Below are positions 35,025 to 42,915 of a DNA stretch of 64,000 bases, one piece after another (positions within the stretch are counted from its first letter, which is position 1; every line of letters begins with the position of its first letter). The notes under the pieces were generated by a model. It made no database searches. It worked only from the letters and a program-made list of their open reading frames with translations, and was not told where the DNA came from. The position numbers and the translations under genes are program-made. Source of the stretch: GCA-2711565 sp963664245 (GTDB lineage Bacteria; Bacteroidota; Bacteroidia; Bacteroidales; GCA-2711565); contig OY760934.1 in assembly GCA_963664245.1 (NCBI GenBank), positions 1,922,001-1,986,000 of the forward strand. Direction: 5' to 3'.

Positions 35025-35532
35025 ATGAAATATATAATCCCACTACTTCTCATCGGACTATTACTAGGTTCTTGTGATGCAAAAAAAGAAACTAGCTCCA
35101 CTAACCCTGAAAACTGGAAGCAAAGAACAATTAATTATACCTTAAGCGACTCTCTTAAACCGGGGACGACTTATCTCTCGGTTTATTCTCAAATTTATAG
35201 CATGACAGAGCACAGAACCCATAATTTAACAGCAACAATAAGCATGAGAAATACGAATAGGTTTGATACCGTTTTTATCCAAAAAGCAGAATACTATAAT
35301 ACAAAAGGAGAACTTATTAGGACATATTTGGAAAAACCAATTTTTATTACGCCATTGGAAACGGTTGAAATTGTAATTGACCAGACTGACCAAGAAGGTG
35401 GCTCTGGAGCCAATTTCATATTTGAATGGAAAACAAAATTCAAACGAACCATTTTTTGAAAGTGTAATGATTTCAACTTCTGGGCAACAGGGCATATCAT
35501 TTACCACCCAGGGGAAAAAGATAGATATATAA
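35025..35532 (+). pseudogene. DUF3124 lipoprotein gene with a frameshift near its 3' end
   Basis: The frame from ATG 35025 encodes a lipoprotein signal (LIGLLLGSC) and a DUF3124 domain (LTATISMRNTNRFDTVFI ... LETVEIVIDQTDQEGGSGANFIFEW), then stops at 35457-35459. The family's expected C-terminus continues in the +1 frame (NEPFFESVMISTSGQQGISF) to a stop at 35530-35532. Removing one A from the AAAA run at 35435-35438 would restore one frame. This is a disabling indel, a sequencing error in a homopolymer, or less likely a translational slip. As read, the product is 144 residues with an abnormal tail. Confidence 0.75.
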
Positions 35533-35564
35533 AACCGTTAAACAACCCCATAAAAACAAAGCTT

Positions 35565-36632
35565 ATGAAAAAATTGCTTTATATTCTTTTGGGGCTTCTC
35601 ATTCTTTCCTGCGACAAAAACAATGAAAATCATCCCGTAATACAAACAGATTATATTTCCGGCGTCGACATTTCAAGTTTCCCCGAAATTTCATTAAGCA
35701 ATCCCGTGTTTTATGATCTGGATGGGAATCAAAAAAACGTTTTAGCCATCCTCAAAAAAAACGGAATAAATACCGTTCGCTTACGCATGCGGGTGAAACC
35801 GGATGACGGGCATTGCAGCCTGGACGAGATGAGACCTTTTGCACAAATCCTGCAAAACATGGGATTTAAGATTTGGCTGTGCGTGCATTATTCCGATACC
35901 TGGGCCGATCCCGGACAACAAGAAACACCCGCCGCCTGGCAGGGGGTTAGTTTCAATGCCTTAAAAGACAGTGTTTATAATTATACCAAACGCTTAATAT
36001 CAAGTATTAATCCAGAATATATCCAAATTGGCAATGAAATTAACTCAGGATTTTTGCATCCCCAGGGACACATTGATAATCAAAGCCAATTCCTTGAGTT
36101 ACTCAACGAGGGGGTGAGAGCGGTTCGGGAACATTCTAACAAAACTAAAATTATCATGCACTTTGCCGGAACGGATGCCTCAAACTGGTTCTTCAACCTT
36201 ATCAGAGACGTGGATTACGATATCATCGGACTTTCATATTACCCCCTATGGCACGGGAAAAGTCTCACTCCCCTAAAGAACACCCTTTCCGGGCTGAGCC
36301 AAACTTATGGCAAAAATATTTTAATTGCAGAAACCGCCTATCCTTTCACTTTGGAGTGGAATGACTGGACGAATAATATTATTGGCACTGAAGATCAATT
36401 GATTTTACCGGACTACCCGGCAACTCCCCAGGGACAAAAAAACTTCATTCATAAAATAAAAACCATGGTCTCTGAAATTAAAAATGGGATTGGATTTTGT
36501 TATTGGGGAGCCGAACTCATTGCCTGGAAAGGAGAACAGGCCACAGATGGCTCCTCTTGGGAAAACCAGGCTTTGTTTGATTTTGAAAACAAAGCTCTTC
36601 CGATACTGGAAGAATTTAAGATTCTACCTTAA
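35565..36632 (+). CDS. Arabinogalactan endo-beta-1,4-galactanase lipoprotein (GH53)
   Basis: The 355-residue protein has a lipoprotein signal (LLILSC, C16) and a GH53 TIM barrel. The acid/base glutamate is E158 in YIQIGNEINSG, and the nucleophile is E256 in NILIAETAYP. WLCVHYSDTWADPGQQ and FCYWGAELIAW are further family motifs. It cleaves beta-1,4-galactan, a pectin side chain, probably at the cell surface. No SusC/SusD pair or other glycoside hydrolase is adjacent, so it is not in a recognisable polysaccharide utilisation locus. Confidence 0.92.
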   Translation: MKKLLYILLGLLILSCDKNNENHPVIQTDYISGVDISSFPEISLSNPVFYDLDGNQKNVLAILKKNGINTVRLRMRVKPDDGHCSLDEMRPFAQILQNMGFKIWLCVHYSDTWADPGQQETPAAWQGVSFNALKDSVYNYTKRLISSINPEYIQIGNEINSGFLHPQGHIDNQSQFLELLNEGVRAVREHSNKTKIIMHFAGTDASNWFFNLIRDVDYDIIGLSYYPLWHGKSLTPLKNTLSGLSQTYGKNILIAETAYPFTLEWNDWTNNIIGTEDQLILPDYPATPQGQKNFIHKIKTMVSEIKNGIGFCYWGAELIAWKGEQATDGSSWENQALFDFENKALPILEEFKILP

Positions 36633-36665
36633 ACCTTATTTATTTACAACAGAATTTGCTATTTT

Positions 36666-36673
36666 TACTCTTG
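36666..36673 (+). promoter_or_regulatory. -7-like element (TACTCTTG) upstream of 36794 gene
   Basis: TACTCTTGCA resembles the element at 33561 but lies 120 nt before the next ATG; assignment is weak. Confidence 0.3.
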
Positions 36674-36793
36674 CAGAAAAGAATACTCCTCCCCCGAACA
36701 CAATGTGAATTTTAACAGGATAGTGAGAAACAAATAATTGGATGACTATACTTTTAACATAACGCATTATTAGCAAACTAAAAAACAAGAAAA

Positions 36794-37225
36794 ATGAGCG
36801 ATATCACATTAACAACATCTCAACTTGAGCAAATTAAAAGAGACATGAACGAACAAGTAGAGATGCTATCTGATGCCGAAGTAAATGCATTGGCCCAGAA
36901 AGTAAATAAAGCTATAAACCTTCCCTTTTTAGGAGAAGAAAAAGAATTTACGGTTTTTGTAAAACTTATTAAATGGATAGATAAACAGCTCTATCAACTA
37001 TTGCCAAACGAATACTATAAATTAGTAAAAGATGCAACCGACGGAGTCTCAAAAGAAGAAGCATTAGAGATAGAAAAACGGTTAACGCCATTGATTAACA
37101 ATGTAGTTAATATCCCTATATTAACAGAAAAACAAGAAGGAAGGCTAATCAGTTTGGTTCTTAAATTAATTATTAATGCAATGATTAAAGGTTTTAAGCT
37201 TGAAGAAATTGAACCAGCGGCATAA
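36794..37225 (+). CDS. Hypothetical helical protein with internal duplication
   Basis: The 143-residue all-helical protein has no recognised family, signal peptide or membrane segment. Two halves look related: LAQKVNKAINLPFLGEEKE followed by a hydrophobic helix, and IEKRLTPLINNVVNIPILTEKQE followed by another. It stands alone between GH53 and the orphan kinase. Confidence 0.65.
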   Translation: MSDITLTTSQLEQIKRDMNEQVEMLSDAEVNALAQKVNKAINLPFLGEEKEFTVFVKLIKWIDKQLYQLLPNEYYKLVKDATDGVSKEEALEIEKRLTPLINNVVNIPILTEKQEGRLISLVLKLIINAMIKGFKLEEIEPAA

Positions 37226-37533
37226 TTATATCTACTTTATTGCAATATAGCCTGAATTGTATAATAGAAACCTAAACAAGCTTCTTTACCAAGAGCTCAA
37301 CCCTAGACGATGCTTATAAAAATAATAGATTTTAGCTCTAGGATATACAATTCCCAATATGGTCTTTAAAAAAATGTTGCTTAACAATTATGTTTAACCT
37401 GTTGCCTTATTTCTGGACTAAACAACCTTAAAAATTATGGCTGATTTCTATTTAATTACTTGATTTTTACATACTAAATTGTATATATTTAAATATGATT
37501 AAAATAAAACCTTTATAAAGATTTAGAATTATT
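37226..37533. other. Gene-free stretch before the orphan kinase
   Basis: About 310 bases of A+T-rich DNA. CCCTAGAC and TAGCTCTAGG could pair loosely, but I see no convincing gene, RNA or promoter. Confidence 0.5.
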
Positions 37534-38670
37534 ATGAATAGAAAAAAAGAAAAACCATCAAATGCCATTAATATTATTAAGGCTTTTAGCGATACTACAA
37601 AGCTACTAAAAGCTAAGTCTGATGTTCTGGAGAACATATTGGCTTCCATAGGAGATGGTTTGAGTATACAGGATCTGAATATGCGTATTCTCTATCAAAA
37701 CAAATTCATAACTGATAATTTCGGATCCAACATTGGGGAGTATTGTTATAAAATTTACGAAGGACGGGATGAGCCCTGTGAAGGCTGTCCGATTATTGAA
37801 GCGTACAATACTGGTAAAACACGTAAAGCATTGCGAGTAGGGATTACAAAAAACGGAGAAAATTTCCGTTTTGAAAACATTGCTACTGTACTTCGAAATG
37901 ATGAAGGGGAAATAATTGCCGGGGTAGAAGTGATTCGGTTAGTTGAAGAGAGAGAACGGGCTTTGGAAAAACTGGAAGAATCTCTTAAAGAACTTGAGCA
38001 ATTAAGCACAAAACTATCACAATCGAACAGCATGAAGGATTTACTGCTCGATATTATCACCCATGATGTAAAGAATCCTACCGGAACAATCCTTGGTACT
38101 GTTGAGTTATTGAAAGAAGACAGCATAGACAACAATTTATTCAAAATAATACAAAAAAGCTGTGAGAATCTTTTGAAAACTATTTCTAACGCCACCACGC
38201 TTTCTCAAGTTGCCATGGATGAAGATCTGATAACAGAAGAATTTAACCTTCATGAAATGATTGAAGAAATAATAATTGGGTTCCAGCATTCATTAAACTA
38301 CCTTAATATGTCAATAGAGAATAAGATCCCTTCCTGTCAGCTAATTTATGCTAATCCAATTATCGAAGAAGTATTTTCCAATTACATCAGCAATGCCATC
38401 AAGTATGCTACATCCGGTAAAAAAATTACAATCGAGTGTATGGAAAATGGTAAATATCTGGAAATTTATTTTAAGGATTATGGGGAAACAATTCCCGCAG
38501 ATAAACAAGAAGAAATATTTCTCAGAAATCTTCAGTTGGCAGATACAAGGGGCAGAGGACTTGGACTGTCAATTGTAAAAAAAATTGCGGAAGCACACCA
38601 TGGCTCTGTATGGGTAGAAGCTAATATCCCCACAGGCAACTGTTTTGCAATAAAATTACCGCATAATTAG
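37534..38670 (+). CDS. Soluble PAS histidine kinase, orphan
   Basis: The 378-residue kinase has no transmembrane segment. A PAS domain spans about 30-140 and contains C71, C82 and C85 (PCEGCPIIEA), followed by a short coiled coil. The HisKA domain has phospho-acceptor H177 in ITHDVKNPTGT, and the HATPase domain has N-box FSNYISNAIKYA and G-box GRGLGLSIVKKIAEAHHG. The PAS cysteines could bind a metal or respond to redox state; that is inference. No response regulator gene is adjacent. Confidence 0.9.
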   Translation: MNRKKEKPSNAINIIKAFSDTTKLLKAKSDVLENILASIGDGLSIQDLNMRILYQNKFITDNFGSNIGEYCYKIYEGRDEPCEGCPIIEAYNTGKTRKALRVGITKNGENFRFENIATVLRNDEGEIIAGVEVIRLVEERERALEKLEESLKELEQLSTKLSQSNSMKDLLLDIITHDVKNPTGTILGTVELLKEDSIDNNLFKIIQKSCENLLKTISNATTLSQVAMDEDLITEEFNLHEMIEEIIIGFQHSLNYLNMSIENKIPSCQLIYANPIIEEVFSNYISNAIKYATSGKKITIECMENGKYLEIYFKDYGETIPADKQEEIFLRNLQLADTRGRGLGLSIVKKIAEAHHGSVWVEANIPTGNCFAIKLPHN

Positions 38671-39000
38671 TACAGATTACAAAATTATTTCCTGAAAAGA
38701 AAAGGAGCAAATATTAGGGTAATGCTTCCTTCTTTTTGCTAGCAAAAAGAAGGGGGTAAAGGTTTTATTATCAAGAGTCAATCTACTTGGGATTATTATC
38801 TTTCTTAATATCATTATTGAAAAAAATACAAAAAATAAACCAACAGAAATCTTTTGCGTTTTTAACGAGATATCCATCATCTAGCTCACTTTTCAATGGT
38901 TCTTAAAATATTTTGTAATTCGTATTTCCAAAAACTTTTCTATCCATTCAAAAATCCCTGAAATTCACTATCTTCCCCTTCCAAATCAAAAACGCCTAAC
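38671..39000. other. Gene-free stretch with a long palindrome
   Basis: This 330-base gap contains the 26-bp palindrome at 38727-38752 and otherwise A+T-rich DNA with no supported gene. A 67-codon minus frame covers it but lacks any family resemblance. Confidence 0.5.
38727..38752. repeat. 26-bp perfect palindrome
   Basis: The left half CCTTCTTTTTGCT is the exact reverse complement of the right half AGCAAAAAGAAGG, with no spacer. It lies 57 nt after the orphan kinase stop. It may act as a terminator, or be a dispersed repeat or mobile-element remnant. Confidence 0.7.
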
Positions 39001-41184
39001 ATGAAAAAATACGCCTTCTTTTTTATAGCCATTTTATTTATTGGTTGTTCAACCAAAACCGATTACAGCAAACTAAGCGAGCAGCAACGCTGGCAAAAAC
39101 GGGCCGAAAACGTGGAGATCATCCGCGACGATTTCGGGGTCCCGCACATTTACGGGAAAACCGATGCCGATGCTGTGTTCGGATTACTATATGCCCAGTG
39201 CGAAGACGATTTTAACCGTGTTGAACGCAATTATATTTGGGCCATTAGCCGCCTGGCCGAAGTAGAAGGCGAAAAAGCCCTGTACAGCGACCTCCGCGCC
39301 CGTTTATATATGACCCGGGAAGAAGCCATAAAAAACTACGAGAACAGCCCAAAATGGCTCCGGGAACTATGTGTGGCCTTTGCCGACGGAATCAATTACT
39401 ACCTTCACAACCACCCCGCGGTTCAACCCAAATTACTGACCCATTTCGAACCCTGGATGCCCATGTATTTCAGCGAAGGCTCCATAGGCGGCGACATCGA
39501 AAGGATTAGCACCAATAAAATTAAAGCCTTTTATGGTCAGCAAATTGCCGAAAAAACAACGGCCTCCTTATACAAATATTTCGATTTAAAAGATGATGAA
39601 CCCCGCGGTTCAAACGGGTTTGCCATTTCCGGAAAACTCACCCAATCTGGCAATGCCATGCTGCTGATTAACCCGCACACTTCCTTTTTTTTCAGGGGCG
39701 AAGTTCACATGGTGAGTGAAGAAGGACTGAACGCTTATGGTGCAGTGACCTGGGGTCAATTTTTCGTCTACCAGGGGTTCAACAGTAAAACCGGCTGGAT
39801 GCACACCTCTACCGGCACAGACATTATTGACGAGTTTGCCGAAACCATTGAACAAACCAAAAACGGCCTGGTGTATAAATACGGCAACGAACAGCGTGAT
39901 GTTGAATCTTATAAAACCACACTCCGATTCAAAACAGGCAGCGGTTTTGAGGAAAGAAGCTTTACCTGTTACCGAACTCACCACGGTCCAGTAACTCATG
40001 CCGAAGGCGACAAATGGATTGCGACCGCTTTAATGTGGGAACCAGTAAAAGCTCTCCAGCAATCGTACCTGCGGATGAAAAATTCAAACCACCGCGAATT
40101 TAAAACCATGATGGATCAGCGAACCAATTCGTCCAACAACACTGTTTACGCCGATGCCGACGGAACCATTGCTTATTATCACGGGAATTTTATTCCGATC
40201 CGCGATGTGCAATTTGATTACACCAAACCCGTTGACGGAAGCAACCCCAAAACCGACTGGCAGGGTCTGCACACGGTTGAAGAAAATATTTTCGTGGTGA
40301 ACCCACCCAACGGCTGGATTCAAAACTGCAACTCAACGCCCTATACTTGTGCAGCAGAATACAGCCCGAAAAAAGAAGATTACCCGGCTTACATGACTTC
40401 TTTCCCCGAAAATTACCGGGGCATCCATGCGGTTGACCTTTTATCAAAAGCTAAAAATTTAGACCTGGAGAAACTTATCGAACTGGCATACGATCCGTTT
40501 TTGCCGGCAGCAAAAGTTTTGACTAATGGTCTACTGGAAGCCTGGGAAGAATATCCCCATAAATCGGGCGAAGTAAAAAAAGCCATGGAATTGATGAAGA
40601 ATTGGGATTGTAAGGTTTCCAAAGAATCCATCCCTATGACCTTGTGTTTTTATTATCACCAGCAATATGTAAAAGAAGGAATTTTACCCCGCATGTACTA
40701 CATGGATCGTTTTAAATACATTGGTTCCGGATCACCCAAAAACGAACGCATAAAAATCTTTAAAAAAGCCATGAAAAGCCTGGCTGAAGATTTCGGGAGT
40801 TGGCAAACCCCTTGGGGCGAGTTCAACCGATACCAACGAAACAATGGCGATATTTACCAGCTTTTTGATGATGCCAAACCCAGCATCCCGGTAGGCATGG
40901 CATCCGGACGTTGGGGAGCCCTGGCTTCGTTCGGAGCAAGAAAAGGAGAAAACACCAAGCGGCAATACGGTGTTTCGGGAAATAGTTTTGTAGCCGTGGT
41001 TGAGTTTGGCGAAAAAGTGAAAGCAAAATCAATGCTGGCCGGAGGACAAAGTGGCAACCCTAATTCTCCTCATTTCAGCGACCAGGCACAACGCTATGCC
41101 GATTGTAAATTTAAAGACGTGGCTTATTACAAAGAAGATGTTTTAAAAAGAGCCCAAAAGAGATATCATCCGGGGAAAGAATAA
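39001..41184 (+). CDS. Penicillin acylase family N-terminal-nucleophile hydrolase, lipoprotein
   Basis: The 727-residue protein has a lipoprotein signal (LFIGC, C16). The family opening IRDDFGVPHIYGKTDADAVFG leads to the autoprocessing site PRG-SNGFAISG, where S204 would become the catalytic N-terminal nucleophile of the beta chain. Further conserved parts are YRTHHGP and NSSNNTVYADADGTIAYYHGNFIP. Members hydrolyse amide bonds in penicillins, N-acyl-homoserine lactones or related compounds. The substrate here is unknown. It is followed by lnt from a separate promoter. Confidence 0.9.
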   Translation: MKKYAFFFIAILFIGCSTKTDYSKLSEQQRWQKRAENVEIIRDDFGVPHIYGKTDADAVFGLLYAQCEDDFNRVERNYIWAISRLAEVEGEKALYSDLRARLYMTREEAIKNYENSPKWLRELCVAFADGINYYLHNHPAVQPKLLTHFEPWMPMYFSEGSIGGDIERISTNKIKAFYGQQIAEKTTASLYKYFDLKDDEPRGSNGFAISGKLTQSGNAMLLINPHTSFFFRGEVHMVSEEGLNAYGAVTWGQFFVYQGFNSKTGWMHTSTGTDIIDEFAETIEQTKNGLVYKYGNEQRDVESYKTTLRFKTGSGFEERSFTCYRTHHGPVTHAEGDKWIATALMWEPVKALQQSYLRMKNSNHREFKTMMDQRTNSSNNTVYADADGTIAYYHGNFIPIRDVQFDYTKPVDGSNPKTDWQGLHTVEENIFVVNPPNGWIQNCNSTPYTCAAEYSPKKEDYPAYMTSFPENYRGIHAVDLLSKAKNLDLEKLIELAYDPFLPAAKVLTNGLLEAWEEYPHKSGEVKKAMELMKNWDCKVSKESIPMTLCFYYHQQYVKEGILPRMYYMDRFKYIGSGSPKNERIKIFKKAMKSLAEDFGSWQTPWGEFNRYQRNNGDIYQLFDDAKPSIPVGMASGRWGALASFGARKGENTKRQYGVSGNSFVAVVEFGEKVKAKSMLAGGQSGNPNSPHFSDQAQRYADCKFKDVAYYKEDVLKRAQKRYHPGKE

Positions 41185-41238
41185 GAAAATTTAACTCTTT
41201 GTTTAGGGAATCTGAAATTGAGGTTTTGTCAAATAATT

Positions 41239-41246
41239 TATCTTTG
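41239..41246 (+). promoter_or_regulatory. -7 element (TATCTTTG) for lnt
   Basis: TATCTTTGCC fits the -7 consensus 17 nt before the lnt ATG; a TTG at 41218-41220 gives an 18-nt spacer to a possible -33. Confidence 0.6.
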
Positions 41247-41263
41247 CCCAAAACAATTCATCC

Positions 41264-42880
41264 ATGAAAAAAATACATTTAATTGCACTCGGCTTATTGG
41301 CAGGTATCATCTTAGCTTTGGGATGGCCCATGAGAGGGATTCCGGTTTTGCTGTTTTTTGGCTTTGTTCCGCTACTTTTCGTGGATGATTATTTGCTGAA
41401 ACACCGCCAGGATTTTAGCCGGTACAGTATTTTCTTCATCCTGTTTCCGGGCTTTCTACTTTGGAATTTACTGGTGGGCTATTGGGTGATTAACTCAACC
41501 ATAACCGGAGGGATTGTTGCCCTTGTTTTCAATACGTTTTTAATGGCGACCACTTTTACGGTTTACCATATTGCCCGACGTCAAATTTACACCCCCAATA
41601 AAGGACAGTTTTTATTGATTTTTATTTGGATCACGTTTGAATATTTCCACCTCAACTGGCAAATTTCTTTTCCCTGGCTGAACCTCGGAAACGGATTTGC
41701 AATGTGGAACAAATGGATTCAATGGTACGAATTTACCGGCGCACTGGGTGGAAGTTTCTGGATTTTATTAATCAACATTTTATCTTACAAACTACTTGTT
41801 AAGTATAAAGAAACCCGAAAAATAAGCCGTCTGTTTCTAGTACACTTTTCAGGAATTATTTTATTGATTATTATCCCGCTTTTTATTTCGCTTTTTATTT
41901 ATTCAAATTACGAAGAGAAAGAAAACCCGGTAGACATTGTCGTTGTTCAGCCCAACCTGGATCCGTATAGCGAACAATACGGATTGGCACCCCGAACCGT
42001 GATGAATCGCATTTTTGATTTAGCCGATCAAAAAATGGATCAGGATGTTGATTTGGTTCTTTGCCCTGAATCGGCTAACCAGGAAAACATGTTTGAAGAC
42101 CGCCTGGAAAGTTATGTTTCCAACAGAATGATCAGGAATTACATCAACCAAAAACATCCCAATACCGGTTTTATCATTGGTGCTTCAACCTTTAAATCTG
42201 TTTCCGGGGAAGATACGCTGGCACGACCGGCTCGAAAATTCAGAAACCGTCCCGGCTACTATTTTGCCTACAATGCTGCCATGTATTTTAATGCTTACGA
42301 ACCCGTTCAATTATACCATAAATCAAAATTAACCACGGGAGTAGAAACCATGCCTTCGGCCCGGATTTTACGTCCGTTGGAAAAACTTGCCATTGACCTT
42401 GGCGGAACCGTAGGCACCCTGGCCATTGATGATGAGAGGAACAGCTTTACTGTTAAAGATTCGTTAAAACTGGCAACCATTATTTGCTACGAGTCGGTTT
42501 ACGGCGAATTTACTTCCGGATTTGTAAGAAACGGAGCCCAGGCTATTTTTGTCATCACCAATGATGGCTGGTGGGGCAATACCCCCGGCTACAAGCAACA
42601 CTTTTCCATGTCGAAAATGCGGGCCATTGAAACCCGGCGTTCGGTTGCACGTTCAGCAAATACAGGCATTTCGGCCTTTATCAATCAACGCGGGGATGTG
42701 GTTCAACAAACCAACTACTGGGTTAAAGATGTGATCCGTGGAAAAATCAACCTGAATGACAAACTAACTTTTTACACCCAAAACGGGAATTATATTGCAC
42801 GCATTTCTGTTTTAATCAGTGCTCTATTTTTATTGATTAGCATTTCGATGGGGGCATTAAAAAAGCGCAAGTCGATATAA
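41264..42880 (+). CDS. lnt: Apolipoprotein N-acyltransferase
   Basis: The 538-residue protein has N-terminal transmembrane helices (to about residue 215) and a carbon-nitrogen hydrolase domain with the triad E269 (LCPESANQEN), K353 (YHKSKLTTG) and C409 (TIICYESVYG). The domain continues with VITNDGWWGNTPGYKQHF. Lnt adds the third acyl chain to outer-membrane lipoproteins. Several lipoproteins are encoded nearby. The stop codon lies inside the hairpin shared with the convergent permease gene. Confidence 0.94.
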   Translation: MKKIHLIALGLLAGIILALGWPMRGIPVLLFFGFVPLLFVDDYLLKHRQDFSRYSIFFILFPGFLLWNLLVGYWVINSTITGGIVALVFNTFLMATTFTVYHIARRQIYTPNKGQFLLIFIWITFEYFHLNWQISFPWLNLGNGFAMWNKWIQWYEFTGALGGSFWILLINILSYKLLVKYKETRKISRLFLVHFSGIILLIIIPLFISLFIYSNYEEKENPVDIVVVQPNLDPYSEQYGLAPRTVMNRIFDLADQKMDQDVDLVLCPESANQENMFEDRLESYVSNRMIRNYINQKHPNTGFIIGASTFKSVSGEDTLARPARKFRNRPGYYFAYNAAMYFNAYEPVQLYHKSKLTTGVETMPSARILRPLEKLAIDLGGTVGTLAIDDERNSFTVKDSLKLATIICYESVYGEFTSGFVRNGAQAIFVITNDGWWGNTPGYKQHFSMSKMRAIETRRSVARSANTGISAFINQRGDVVQQTNYWVKDVIRGKINLNDKLTFYTQNGNYIARISVLISALFLLISISMGALKKRKSI

Positions 42881-42891
42881 CCTGCGCTTTT
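42861..42891. terminator. Bidirectional hairpin overlapping lnt stop
   Basis: AAAAGCGCA pairs with TGCGCTTTT around a 13-nt loop that contains the lnt stop codon. The flanking A and T runs suit termination in both directions. Confidence 0.65.
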
Positions 42892-42915
42892 GAAACATAC
42901 TGGTTTCCCAGGTAA

